This document shows positions 26,267-34,497 of a stretch of DNA of 64,000 nt, piece after piece. This stretch comes from Bog-532 sp963775825. Its GTDB lineage: Bacteria; Actinomycetota; Actinomycetes; Streptosporangiales; Streptosporangiaceae. The notes beneath the pieces were generated by a model that was given only the letters and a program-made list of their open reading frames with translations, was not told where the DNA came from and did no database searches. A program made the position numbers and the translations under genes. The DNA is taken from positions 1 through 64,000 of the forward strand of contig CAVZKY010000044.1 of assembly GCA_963775825.1 (NCBI GenBank), in the 5' to 3' direction. Each line of letters begins with the position of its first letter. Position 1 is the first letter of the stretch.

Positions 26267-26509
26267 TCAGGGCTGAACGGCAGGTGGCTCGTCACGGTCG
26301 GACGCGGGGTGCTCCACCAGGGCCAGGATCCGGCTGGCCATGAAGCGCGCGGTCCGGACCGGCGTCCCGCTGCGCGTCACCTCGCTCACCTCGACCACGC
26401 CCCGCCGGTTGGCGATGTCCACCCGGCGGCCGGCCTTGGTCGCGATCACCTCGTAGGTCCGGGCCTCCTCGCCCGCGTCGATCACGATCTCAACCCGGTC
26501 ACCCTTCAC
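26267..26509 (-). CDS. Small conserved-looking protein, function unknown
   Basis: An 80-residue protein starting at GTG 26509, with GGAGGCGGCAG upstream as ribosome-binding site. It reads VKGDRVEIVIDAGEEARTYE, then VIATKAGRRVDIANRRGVVE, VSEVTRSGTPVRTARFMASR and ILALVEHP. The predicted pattern is five or so beta strands with basic turns. I do not recognise a family. It is on the same strand as the dehalogenase and ends eight bases before that gene starts, so the two are probably co-transcribed. Confidence 0.6.
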   Translation of the reverse strand: MKGDRVEIVIDAGEEARTYEVIATKAGRRVDIANRRGVVEVSEVTRSGTPVRTARFMASRILALVEHPASDRDEPPAVQP

Positions 26510-26810
26510 GCTGCCGCCTCCCGCGAGCCCGCAGAAGCGGACTTTCCTTCGATTTTTACCCGGCCGCCGCTGACCGAAAACGGGCGTCCGCCGCGAAGAC
26601 GGAGGCCCGCCGCGAAGACGGAGGCCCGGACGGCGGGCGCGCGGAAGGTCACGGTCTGATATCGGTTGGGCCGGAAAAACCGGTGAGCAGCAGGCGGGGG
26701 CTGGTCCGGGCGGGCGGTGCAGGGACAGCACCCCGGCCGGGGCTGGTGCTGAACGGGCTCCGAGAGCATCATTCAGGCAACGTTATTTCTGTCTTGGGGG
26801 GAAATTTCGG
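26510..26810. other. Gap with a 19-bp direct repeat; no gene seen
   Basis: The gap lies between divergent genes. It holds CCGCCGCGAAGACGGAGGC twice in a row (about 26588-26626). Bases 26766-26800 are less GC-rich (CATTCAGGCAACGTTATTTC) and could hold the promoter of the membrane protein gene, which has GGGGGG as its ribosome-binding site. I see no further open frame with credible sequence. Confidence 0.5.
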
Positions 26811-27338
26811 ATGGGCAGCCAATTTTACGCGCCGTTTTCCTCGACCTGTTTCGTCGTGCTCGGCTTGTGGCTGGTGGTGATACAGCAGCGTTATAAAGAG
26901 TGGAAAGGCGACCCGCACATGATCCAGCGCGCCTTCGGCATCGGACTGTTTTTCTCACTCCCCGGGATCATGACCCTCATTGCCTTGGTCAATCCGGCCG
27001 AGCCGAAACTGTGGGAAACGTCGTACACGCTGGTGGCAGTAGGCGGGGCCGTAGTCATGGCCGTGCTGTACACGGCTGCCGGCGACCGGCTGGCGGCAAC
27101 CGCCTACCTGGCCGCGCTCGCGCTCTACGTGGCCATCGGCGTGATCGCGGTCATCGGGTTCACCCGGCACAACGCCCACTCGGAGAACCAGGTGGCTCAG
27201 GTGCTGCTGTGCGTGATGCTGTTCCTGGGGGTGAACGTGGCGTGGCTGCTGCTGTTCGGGCCCGTGCACAGGAAAGCCACGGCGCGGGAGGGCGCCCGCG
27301 GCCCGGCGGCAGGCTCCACGGCCGCGACCGCCGACTAA
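26811..27338 (+). CDS. Membrane protein, four predicted TM segments
   Basis: A 175-residue protein with hydrophobic segments at about residues 8-26 (SSTCFVVLGLWLVVIQ), 42-60 (FGIGLFFSLPGIMTLIALV), 72-90 and 97-118 (YLAALALYVAIGVIAVIGF), with a further one at 128-146 (VLLCVMLFLGVNVAWLLLFG), so four or five. The tail is Ala/Gly-rich and probably cytoplasmic. I do not recognise the family. Its start is supported by a G-rich ribosome-binding site nine bases upstream. It converges on trpB. Confidence 0.65.
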   Translation: MGSQFYAPFSSTCFVVLGLWLVVIQQRYKEWKGDPHMIQRAFGIGLFFSLPGIMTLIALVNPAEPKLWETSYTLVAVGGAVVMAVLYTAAGDRLAATAYLAALALYVAIGVIAVIGFTRHNAHSENQVAQVLLCVMLFLGVNVAWLLLFGPVHRKATAREGARGPAAGSTAATAD

Positions 27339-27373
27339 CCGCGGCCGCCGGCGGACCGGCGACCGCGGGTTTC

Positions 27374-28777
27374 TCAGCCCAAAGTTCCGGCCAGGGTAGG
27401 CCTTAGGTGGCCTAACGCCAGAGCTGGGAGCGCGTTCAGCGCGGCATCGATCCGGTCCTGCAGAAGCTCGAAGTCGTCCATTTCACCGGACAGGTAACGC
27501 TGATAGGCGGACATGTCGAAGTGGCCGTGACCGCACAGCGCGGTGAGGATGACCTTCTCCTCGCCGGTCTCGGCGCACCGTCGGGCCTCCTCGATGACCG
27601 AAGCGAGCGCGTGCGTCGGCTCGGGCGCGGGCACGATCCCCTCCGACCGCGCGAAGGTCACCCCCGCGGCGAAGCACTCCCGCTGCGGCTTGGCGACCGC
27701 CTCGAACAGTCCCAGCTGATAGATGTGCGACAGCAACGGCGACATGCCGTGGTAACGGAGGCCGCCGGCGTGGATCGGGTCGGGCAGGAAGTCGTGGCCG
27801 AGGGTGTGCATCTTCAGCAGCGGCGTGAACCCGGCGGTGTCACCGAAGTCGTAGGCGTAGCGGCCGCGGGTGAACGAGGGGCAGGCGGCCGGTTCGACCG
27901 CCCGGATGACGGGGTCGATCCGGCCGGCCAGCTTTTCGCGGAGGAATGGGAAGACCAGGCCGGCGAAGTTCGAGCCGCCGCCGGTGCACCCGACGATCAG
28001 GTCGGGCCCGGCTTCGCCGGCCGCCTGGAACTGCTTGATGGCTTCCTCGCCGATGACCGTCTGGTGCAGCAGCACGTGGTTGAGCACGCTGCCGAGCGCG
28101 TACCGGGTGTCCGGGCGGCCGCCTGCGATCTCCACGGCCTCGCTGATCGCAATGCCGAGGCTGCCCGGTGAATCCGGGTCGTCGGCCAGCACTTTGGCGC
28201 CGGCGGCCGTCTCCTTCGAGGGACTGGGATGCACCGTGGCGCCCCAGGTCTGCATGAGGGTACGGCGGTACGGCTTCTGGTCGTAGGAGGCCCGCACCAT
28301 CCAGATCTCGCAGTCCAGGCCGAACTGGGCCGAGGCGAAGGCCAGCGCACTCCCCCACTGCCCGGCGCCGGTCTCGGTCGTGAGCCGCCGGGTGCCCTCG
28401 GCCGCGTTGTAATAGGCCTGCGGGACGGCGGTGTTCGGCTTGTGGGAGCCGGCCGGGGACACGCCCTCGTACTTGTAGTAGATGCGGGCGGGCGTGTTCA
28501 GCGCCTTTTCCAGCCGCCAGGCGCGGTAGAGCGGCGTCGGCCGCCACAGCCGGTAGACGTCCATGACCTCGTCGGGGATGGTGACGCGGGAGTCGGCCGT
28601 CACTTCCTGGGCGATGAGCGCCATGGGGAACAGCGGAGCCAGGTCCTCGGGACCGACCGGCTGAAGAGTGCCCGGGTGCAGCGGAGGCGGCGGCGGGGAA
28701 GGCAGATCCGGGACGATGTTGTACCACTGCTGGGGAATCTCCGACTCGTCGAGAAGGATCTTGGTCCGGCCGGTCAT
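27374..28777 (-). CDS. trpB: TrpB-like PLP enzyme (TrpB2 type)
   Basis: A 467-residue protein. The PLP lysine is in SPAGSHKPNTAVPQAYYN, the phosphate loop is VGCTGGGSNFAGLVFPFL, and the C-terminal LTALCGHGHFDM is typical of TrpB2. It has the long N-terminus (PLHPGTLQPVGPEDLAPLFP) that separates stand-alone TrpB2 from TrpB1. It can join indole and serine to tryptophan and does not need TrpA; no trpA is nearby. The start at 28777 follows GGAGGG. The open frame runs far upstream, but that part is an antisense shadow. A TetR gene is divergent. Confidence 0.9.
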   Translation of the reverse strand: MTGRTKILLDESEIPQQWYNIVPDLPSPPPPPLHPGTLQPVGPEDLAPLFPMALIAQEVTADSRVTIPDEVMDVYRLWRPTPLYRAWRLEKALNTPARIYYKYEGVSPAGSHKPNTAVPQAYYNAAEGTRRLTTETGAGQWGSALAFASAQFGLDCEIWMVRASYDQKPYRRTLMQTWGATVHPSPSKETAAGAKVLADDPDSPGSLGIAISEAVEIAGGRPDTRYALGSVLNHVLLHQTVIGEEAIKQFQAAGEAGPDLIVGCTGGGSNFAGLVFPFLREKLAGRIDPVIRAVEPAACPSFTRGRYAYDFGDTAGFTPLLKMHTLGHDFLPDPIHAGGLRYHGMSPLLSHIYQLGLFEAVAKPQRECFAAGVTFARSEGIVPAPEPTHALASVIEEARRCAETGEEKVILTALCGHGHFDMSAYQRYLSGEMDDFELLQDRIDAALNALPALALGHLRPTLAGTLG

Positions 28778-28930
28778 TGGGCCCTCCGGGTGACGTAGGC
28801 GCAAACGGTCTTCACCTGATAACGGTGTCACCTGACATAGGACCAGAGCACGGACACCCTCGGCAAGCTCTAAGTAGCCCGGGCCGAGAGCAACCGCAAC
28901 GTTGTCGTTGGTCTTGACTACGGTAGGGGG

Positions 28931-29530
28931 ATGGCGTGGGACACGGAAGGCACCCGCCGGCGGCTCAAGGAAGCGGCGACAGCGGAATTCGCGGAGCACG
29001 GGCCGGATGGCACCACCATGGCCCGGATCGCCGAGCGGGCGGGCCTCAACAAGGAACGGCTCTACAAGTACTTCGGCGACAAGCAGACCCTGTTCCAGAC
29101 GGTGCTGCGAGACGAACTGGACAAGCTCGCCGCCGGCGTGGACCCCCCGGCCGGGGGTTACGAGAACTTCGGCGAGCTCGCCGGGCGCACGTTCGACTAC
29201 CACGCGGCTCATCCCGAGCTGGTCCGGCTGCTGCAATGGGAGGGCCTGGCCGGCGGTCCCCCGGCCGACGAGATCAACCGCACCGCGCACTACCGGAAGA
29301 AGGTGGAGGCGGTCGCGGCCGCGCAGCGGGCCGGTGCGCTCGACGACGAACTCGACCCCGCGCACCTGGTGTTCATGATGATCGCGCTGGCCGCGTGGTG
29401 GATCTCCGTGCCGCAGCTGGCGCAGATGCTCACCGGGGCCCACGATCGCGACGCGGACGAGCACGCCCGGCGCCGCGCCTTCGTTGTGCGGGCCGCAGAA
29501 CGGCTCGCCCTGCCCCGCCGCCAGCCGTAA
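28931..29530 (+). CDS. TetR-family regulator
   Basis: A 199-residue protein with an N-terminal helix-turn-helix: LKEAATAEFAEHGPDGTTMA, then IAERAGLNKERLYKYFGDKQ. The ligand domain includes DYHAAHPELVRLLQWEGL and FMMIALAAWWISVPQL. It is divergent from trpB, and the space between contains CAACGTTG and GGTGTCACC palindromes that could be operators. The target is not known; trpB and the transferase downstream are candidates. Confidence 0.85.
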   Translation: MAWDTEGTRRRLKEAATAEFAEHGPDGTTMARIAERAGLNKERLYKYFGDKQTLFQTVLRDELDKLAAGVDPPAGGYENFGELAGRTFDYHAAHPELVRLLQWEGLAGGPPADEINRTAHYRKKVEAVAAAQRAGALDDELDPAHLVFMMIALAAWWISVPQLAQMLTGAHDRDADEHARRRAFVVRAAERLALPRRQP

Positions 29531-29599
29531 GCGGCTCGCGGCCCCGCTAGAAGACGCGGGTACCGGGCGGGACCTCGGCGTCGGGCGCGAGCGGGCCTG

Positions 29600-30718
29600 A
29601 TGAGCAAGCGATACGCGGGTACTGTCGGTCGGGTGAGCGATGCAGGCACGTTCGTGCGCGACACCCGGTACCTGAACGCCCGGATCACCGCCGACGGGCG
29701 GGACGGGTGGCCGGTCGAGCCCGGGCGCTACCGGCTGGCGGTGGCGCGGGCCTGCCCGTGGGCGAACCGGGCGATCATCGTGCGGCGGCTGCTGGGCCTG
29801 GAATCCGTAATTTCGATGGCGCTGGCCGGTCCGGTGCACGACGAGCGGAGCTGGACCTTCGACCTGGATCCCGGGGGACGGGATCCGGTGCTCGGCATCG
29901 AGCGGCTGGCGGATGCCTACGAGAAGGCCGTCCCGGGCTATGACCGGGGGGTCACGGTGCCGGCCATCGTGGACATCCCCACCGGGGCGGTGGTGACGAA
30001 CGACTACCCGCGGATCACGCTGGACCTGGAGACCCAGTGGACGACTTACCAGCGGCCCGGCGCGCCCGACCTGTACCCGGAAAGGCACCGGGCGGAGATC
30101 GACGAGATCGGGGCGCTCGTCTACAAGGACGTCAACAACGGCGTCTACCAGGCCGGCTTCGCGTCCGCACAGCGCGCGTACGCGGCGGCCTACAAGCGGC
30201 TGTTCACGCGGCTGGACTGGCTGAGCGAGCGGCTGGCGGAAGGGCGCTACCTGGTGGGCGACACGATCACCGAAGCGGACATCCGGCTGTTCACCACGCT
30301 GGCCCGGTTCGATCCCGTCTACCACGGCCACTTCAAGTGCAACCGGGCCAAGCTGAGCGAGATGCCGGTGCTGTGGGCCTACGCACGGGACCTGTTCCAG
30401 ACACCTGGATTCGGGGACACCATCGACTTCGTCCAGATCAAGGAGCACTACTACCGGGTGCACCGGACGATCAACCCGACGGGGATCGTCCCGGCGGGGC
30501 CGGACCTGTCCAACTGGCTGACCCCGCACGGGCGCGAGGCACTGGGCGGCAGGCCGTTCGGCGATGGGACGCCGCCTCCGCCGCCACCGCCCGGCGAGGC
30601 CGTGCCGCCCGGGCACGGGGCACGGTTAACCGAGGCTACGGACCGAGCTGAGGCGGACGCTGAGGTACCTAGATCCGGATCCGGGCGGCCTGGCGCCGCT
30701 GCGGGTCGAGCGACATGA
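29600..30718 (+). CDS. Xi-class glutathione transferase-like (glutathionyl/mycothiolyl-hydroquinone reductase)
   Basis: A 372-residue protein. The active-site ARACPWANRAII has the Cys-Pro-Trp that marks Xi-class hydroquinone reductases. NDYPRITLDLETQW and DVNNGVYQAGFASAQRAY are the substrate-site motifs, and NPTGIVPAGPDLSNW is the usual end. In actinomycetes the thiol is probably mycothiol. The last 50 residues are low-complexity and overlap the YbjQ gene on the other strand for 50 bases, so the real stop region may have lost an earlier stop. The start may be 29600 or the GTG at 29633. Confidence 0.86.
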   Translation: MSKRYAGTVGRVSDAGTFVRDTRYLNARITADGRDGWPVEPGRYRLAVARACPWANRAIIVRRLLGLESVISMALAGPVHDERSWTFDLDPGGRDPVLGIERLADAYEKAVPGYDRGVTVPAIVDIPTGAVVTNDYPRITLDLETQWTTYQRPGAPDLYPERHRAEIDEIGALVYKDVNNGVYQAGFASAQRAYAAAYKRLFTRLDWLSERLAEGRYLVGDTITEADIRLFTTLARFDPVYHGHFKCNRAKLSEMPVLWAYARDLFQTPGFGDTIDFVQIKEHYYRVHRTINPTGIVPAGPDLSNWLTPHGREALGGRPFGDGTPPPPPPPGEAVPPGHGARLTEATDRAEADAEVPRSGSGRPGAAAGRAT

Positions 30719-31577
30719 TGGCCAGGATCGGACCGTCACGGCGCGGCCTGAAACGGGAGAACCTGGTGATGGCGGTGCCGATGAGGGTTGCCTCCACGAT
30801 GTGGTCGCGGCGGCCGACAGTTACCGGGCAGTCCCGCTCGCGCACCCGCATCTCCATCGTAGCGACCACCACGCCCTCGGCACCGAGCCGCCTGACGTCA
30901 CTTTCCAGCTGGCGCCGGGCGTCGTGCCGCGACTGGTTCACCAGCTCGGTCCAGCCGGCGACCTCGGCGTTGCCCGAGCCCCAGCGCGCCTGGCGGGCGG
31001 TCGTCCGGTCATCGTGCCGGGATCCGATCGAGATGCCGAGCACGAGCCCGGCCGGCACCCAGCCCGCCCTGATCAGCTTGGCGAAATCCTGCCCGGACAC
31101 CTCAGCGGTGAAGGGCACCCGTGGCCCGTGCGCGGCACCCGGCACCCGGACCGCGGTGCCGATGACCGTGAACTGCGGCCCGCCGACGGGGAACGACCCC
31201 CGGGACAGCCGGACGCCTACCACCCCGTGTCCGCCAAGCTCGGCGCACTCGGTCATCATCCGGCCAACGGCCGTGTGCCGCGCCTGATCCATGGTCGCCA
31301 CGAGCGGGCCGAACGACCCCGAGCCGCCCTGCCCGGACACCTGGGTCGCCGGCCCGGACGGCAACCCGGCGCCGGACGATCCCCACCCCCCGGGGCAGCG
31401 GTACTCGCTGGTGGACCCGGCGCTGTATACGGCCGCGCCGAACACCTGGCCGACGGGTTCGAAGCCCACGCTGCGGATGGCGGCGAACTCCGCTACGGTC
31501 AGCGCGGACCCCCACGTGCCGCTTGATCGGACCTCCGCTATCCGGGCCTCGGCCACGGCGGGCAGTTCTTCGCGCAC
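30669..31577 (-). CDS. Protein with two YbjQ/DUF74-like halves
   Basis: A 302-residue protein starting at GTG 31577. The first half has VGFEPVGQVFGAAVY, ARHTAVGRMMTECAELGGHG and VVGVRLS. The second half has AGWVPAGLVLGISI, SRHDARRQLESDVRRLGAEG and VVVATMEM. Each half has the layout of a YbjQ (heavy-metal-binding, DUF74) domain, which forms pentamers, though no metal ligands stand out. About residues 65-90 are a Gly/Ser-rich loop. Cytosolic. Five tandem repeats separate it from the KaiC-like gene. Confidence 0.75.
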   Translation of the reverse strand: MREELPAVAEARIAEVRSSGTWGSALTVAEFAAIRSVGFEPVGQVFGAAVYSAGSTSEYRCPGGWGSSGAGLPSGPATQVSGQGGSGSFGPLVATMDQARHTAVGRMMTECAELGGHGVVGVRLSRGSFPVGGPQFTVIGTAVRVPGAAHGPRVPFTAEVSGQDFAKLIRAGWVPAGLVLGISIGSRHDDRTTARQARWGSGNAEVAGWTELVNQSRHDARRQLESDVRRLGAEGVVVATMEMRVRERDCPVTVGRRDHIVEATLIGTAITRFSRFRPRRDGPILAIMSLDPQRRQAARIRI

Positions 31578-31604
31578 GCCCTCAGCCTAGGTCGCCACTC
31601 TTTA

Positions 31605-31674
31605 GTTTACTCCTCCGGGTTTACTCCTCCGGGTTTACTCCTCCGGGTTTACTCCTCCGGGTTTACTCCTCCGG
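31605..31674 (-). repeat. 14-bp tandem repeat, five perfect copies
   Basis: The unit GTTTACTCCTCCGG on the plus strand runs unbroken five times. On the minus strand each copy has GGAGGAGTAA, a Shine-Dalgarno-like run plus a stop codon. It looks like a copy of the 3' end of the KaiC-like gene (CCGGCGGAGTAA), which lies next to it. Confidence 0.92.
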
Positions 31675-31677
31675 CGG

Positions 31678-33063
31678 TTACTCCGCCGGCTGGGCGATGT
31701 CGCCGATGGTGATGCCGTGCTTGCCGATGTCGTACTGGCGGGTGGCCGACTCGTGGCGGCTCGCCCGGGTCTTGATGACGGACATCGCCCGTTTGAGTGA
31801 GCCATGGTCTTTGTAGTAGTTGAGTGCTATCACGTTGTCGGACAGGTGAGAGACGGCGAATTCCGACAAGGTGCGCGCGCCGAACAGTTCCGGCGTTTCG
31901 TAGGTCATGAACAAGCTGACGCCCTGCATGGAGAACCGCTGCGCCAGTGAATACATGAACTCGCGGAACCGTGCCTCGTCCGCGCCTGCCGTCCGCAGGT
32001 CCATCAGGCTGTCCAGCAGTATTCTGCGGGCTCCGGTACGTTCCACCGTGCGCAGCAGGTCATACACCCATTCATCGATGTAGATGTCGACCGGTGAGCG
32101 GTACATCACCTCGATAGCCGGGTCGTCAGCCGGCCAGCCGAGGCCGCGGAACATCCGCTGCAGCTGGGTGGGGTTCTCCTGGAGGGTGGCGATCACCCCA
32201 GGTTCGCCCCGGCGGGCCCCCGCGAAGATGAAGTGCAGCCCCATGACCGTCTTTCCCGATCCGGTCGGGCCCGCGACCAGCGTGACGGCGCCGGGCCAGA
32301 AGCCGTCGGCCAGCATGGTGTCCAAGGCGTCGAGACCGCTGGAAATCCGCCCGCTGCCCAGCGGATACTCGCCTGCGGCGGGAATGTCGGCCAGCCTGGG
32401 GAACAGGTGCAGGCCCTCGCGGCTCAGCCGATAGGCGTGCCGGCCGGACCGGAAGCCACCGCCGCGCAGCTTCCTGACCTGAAGGAACCGCATCTCGCGC
32501 TCGCCGCTGCGTACGGTGGCCAGGTCCACGATCGCATCAGCGACGGCGAACTCCGGCAGGAGCGCGATCTCCGCTGCGTCGTATTCGCCGATCCACAGGG
32601 CGGCGGCGGGAAATGCGGTCAGCAGCCCGGCGAGCTGATGCAGGAACCGCCTGAATTCGGCGTCGTCTCCGGCGAAGGTGCGCAAGGCCTTGAAGCTGTC
32701 GATCACGACGAGCCCCGGGCGGCGCTGCTTGAGCGTCGCCGTGACCTGCTCGACGACCCCGGCCAGGCCGTCCGTGCTGACCGTCTTGCCCAGGTCCTCG
32801 TAGAACACCGAGGTGCCGATCGCGGAGGTCTCGAAGAAATCCAGCGTCTGCCCGAACCGGACGATCTTTTCCAGCGGCTCGGACAGCGTGGAGAAATACA
32901 CCGTGGGGCGGTCCGGATGGCCGGCGTGAAATGCGTACTGCTGCGCGACGATCGTTTTACCGGTCCCGGGCAGGCCCATGATGAGGCTGATGGCGTTGGC
33001 GGGCAGCCCGCCGCCGAGGACGGCATCCAGTTCCTCATTCCCGCTGCGCAGAGTGTCGCTCAT
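31678..33063 (-). CDS. KaiC-like double RecA-domain ATPase
   Basis: A 461-residue protein with two RecA/KaiC domains. The first has Walker A GLPGTGKT at residues 30-37 and PGLVVIDSFKALRTF as Walker B. The second has GPTGSGKT near residue 265 and ARRILLDSLMDLRTAG. KaiC-family proteins use such domains for clock or signal-controlled ATPase activity. There is no KaiA or KaiB here, so this is probably a signal-transduction ATPase rather than a clock. The MerR-receiver gene starts the operon and lies 11 bases upstream. Confidence 0.88.
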   Translation of the reverse strand: MSDTLRSGNEELDAVLGGGLPANAISLIMGLPGTGKTIVAQQYAFHAGHPDRPTVYFSTLSEPLEKIVRFGQTLDFFETSAIGTSVFYEDLGKTVSTDGLAGVVEQVTATLKQRRPGLVVIDSFKALRTFAGDDAEFRRFLHQLAGLLTAFPAAALWIGEYDAAEIALLPEFAVADAIVDLATVRSGEREMRFLQVRKLRGGGFRSGRHAYRLSREGLHLFPRLADIPAAGEYPLGSGRISSGLDALDTMLADGFWPGAVTLVAGPTGSGKTVMGLHFIFAGARRGEPGVIATLQENPTQLQRMFRGLGWPADDPAIEVMYRSPVDIYIDEWVYDLLRTVERTGARRILLDSLMDLRTAGADEARFREFMYSLAQRFSMQGVSLFMTYETPELFGARTLSEFAVSHLSDNVIALNYYKDHGSLKRAMSVIKTRASRHESATRQYDIGKHGITIGDIAQPAE

Positions 33064-33074
33064 GGGATGGCCGT

Positions 33075-33719
33075 CTACCCGGCGAGGAACGCGCTGCGGC
33101 GCAGCAGGTCCTTGACCGTTGAGACCAGCTGCAACGGATCGAGGGGCTTGAGCAGGAACGCGTCAGCGCCGGCGTCCATCGCCGCGTCTTGCGCTTCCAC
33201 CACCGACACGGCGATGACCGCCACGCCGCTGCGCTGCTTGAAAGAACGGCACAACTCCAGGCCGACGCCGCCCGAGATGAGGAACTCAACGATCGCCACC
33301 GCGGGAGAAGCCGCGGCGAAGGCTTGCCTGGCCGCGCTTTCGGTGAGCGTCACCTCGACATCAAATCCCTCCGTCTTCAGGAAGTACTCCTGGAATTCCG
33401 CCGCGTACGGGTCGGACTCGGCCAGCAGGATGAGGAGCTGGGGCGCCGGCTCGGGCCGGGCGGCGGCCAGGGACGTCCCGGCCTCGGACCGCTCGGCCAG
33501 CAGACGATGCGCGTCGGCCGCGCTGGCGCCGTCGCTCATCTGGGCCCTGACGAACTTCAGCTGCTCAACCTGCTGCCGGGAGTACAGCCGCTGGCCGCCG
33601 GGGCTGCGGTCCGGTACCACCTGCCCGTACCGGTCCTCCCACGTGCGCAGCGTCGCCACAGGAACATCCAGCATCCGCGCCACCGCGCTGATGCTGTAGA
33701 TCCGGCGTTCCTGGTCCAA
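33075..33719 (-). CDS. MerR-type DNA-binding domain fused to a receiver domain
   Basis: A 214-residue protein. Residues 7-60 are a MerR helix-turn-helix (YSISAVARMLDVPVATLRTW, EDRYGQV, GGQRLYSRQQVEQL). Residues 95-210 are a response-regulator receiver fold: LLILLAESDPYAAEFQ gives the acidic pocket (Glu101, Asp103) and LLKPLDP gives Lys191. The phosphate-acceptor position appears as Glu145 in VAIVEFLISG. That is a natural acidic mimic, so the domain may not need phosphorylation. It is co-directional with the KaiC-like gene and divergent from the STAS gene. Confidence 0.83.
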   Translation of the reverse strand: MDQERRIYSISAVARMLDVPVATLRTWEDRYGQVVPDRSPGGQRLYSRQQVEQLKFVRAQMSDGASAADAHRLLAERSEAGTSLAAARPEPAPQLLILLAESDPYAAEFQEYFLKTEGFDVEVTLTESAARQAFAAASPAVAIVEFLISGGVGLELCRSFKQRSGVAVIAVSVVEAQDAAMDAGADAFLLKPLDPLQLVSTVKDLLRRSAFLAG

Positions 33720-33883
33720 TTGCCTACCCGGTCACTACCTGAGGAGCCTGCCGGACGCAGCAGCAGGAAGCCGGGACGCCGTGAGAAGACCTTTACGCAT
33801 ATCCTCTTCACAACCTGGCCAGTCAGGGGTACGGTGTGGCCAATGTAGCAGGCTTGAAGGACAACTGACGAGAGGTTGAGGGG

Positions 33884-34237
33884 ATGATCGATGGAAGCCG
33901 GCCTGCTCCCTGCTCAGCCATGAGCACAGGCGCGCTCACCATCCGGCGGCTCGCGGGCCGCCAGGGGCTGCTCCTCGACGGCGAGGCCGACCTTAACAGC
34001 TGCGGCGCCCTCCGCGGCGCGCTCCGCGCGCTGATGCCTGCTGGAAACGGCGAGATCCACTTCGAACTGGCCGGACTGACGTTCATCGACGTGTCCTGCA
34101 CCCGCGAGCTCGTCAGGCTCGCCCAGTTCGCCCATCCCGCGCGCGTCATACTGCACAACCCTCCCTGGTCGCTGCAGCGGATCACCACGCTGGCCTGGCC
34201 GCACGCCAGCATCGAAGTGGCCAGCGCCGACGACTGA
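33884..34237 (+). CDS. STAS-domain protein
   Basis: A 117-residue protein. LTIRRLAGRQGLLLDGEADL, FELAGLTFIDVSCTRELVRL and VILHNPPWSLQRITTL follow the anti-sigma-factor-antagonist/STAS fold. The usual phosphorylated Ser of SpoIIAA lies in the DVSC position, where Ser and Cys are both present. It may start at 33884 or at the ATG at 33920. Divergent from the MerR-receiver and KaiC genes, it could bring partner-switch signalling to that module. Confidence 0.72.
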   Translation: MIDGSRPAPCSAMSTGALTIRRLAGRQGLLLDGEADLNSCGALRGALRALMPAGNGEIHFELAGLTFIDVSCTRELVRLAQFAHPARVILHNPPWSLQRITTLAWPHASIEVASADD

Positions 34238-34310
34238 ACCGTCTGTCCAGCGCCGGCCAGCGCCGGCGGGCAGTCGTGCATGAGCCCGGAGCCTGGCGAG
34301 GGTCCTCGCC

Positions 34311-34415
34311 AGCCGCGCTGGGTCTGCTGTGACGCTGGAGGTGCCCCCGGCCGGGGCGCCGGTACCTATGGGGAGCATCTTCAGTGAATAGCCCTGAGAT
34401 TGCACCCGGTAAGCC
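34311..34415. repeat. 105-bp interspersed repeat, copy B
   Basis: Second copy of the repeat at 7604-7707, in the same orientation, starting AGCCGCGCTGGGTCTGCTGT and ending CACCCGGTAAGCC. It lies in the gap between the STAS and M15-like genes. Confidence 0.75.
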
Positions 34416-34497
34416 CGTCTGCGGTTTCGCTCTTGTGGAATGTGACTTTATGTTAGAGTCCCGCTACTTAACGTTGACAGCAGGGAAGGAGCAGGGT

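Noticed and set aside
27374..28777. A tryptophan biosynthesis operon
   Set aside because: No trpA, trpC or other trp gene is nearby, and the protein is of the stand-alone TrpB2 type.
27374..30616. A 1080-codon open frame on the minus strand covering trpB and beyond
   Set aside because: Only the part from 28777 down is TrpB2. The upstream part is antisense to the TetR and transferase genes and is Arg/Pro/His-rich, as expected in high-GC shadows.
31678..33063. A circadian KaiABC clock
   Set aside because: There is no kaiA or kaiB in the window. KaiC-like ATPases without them are common in signalling.
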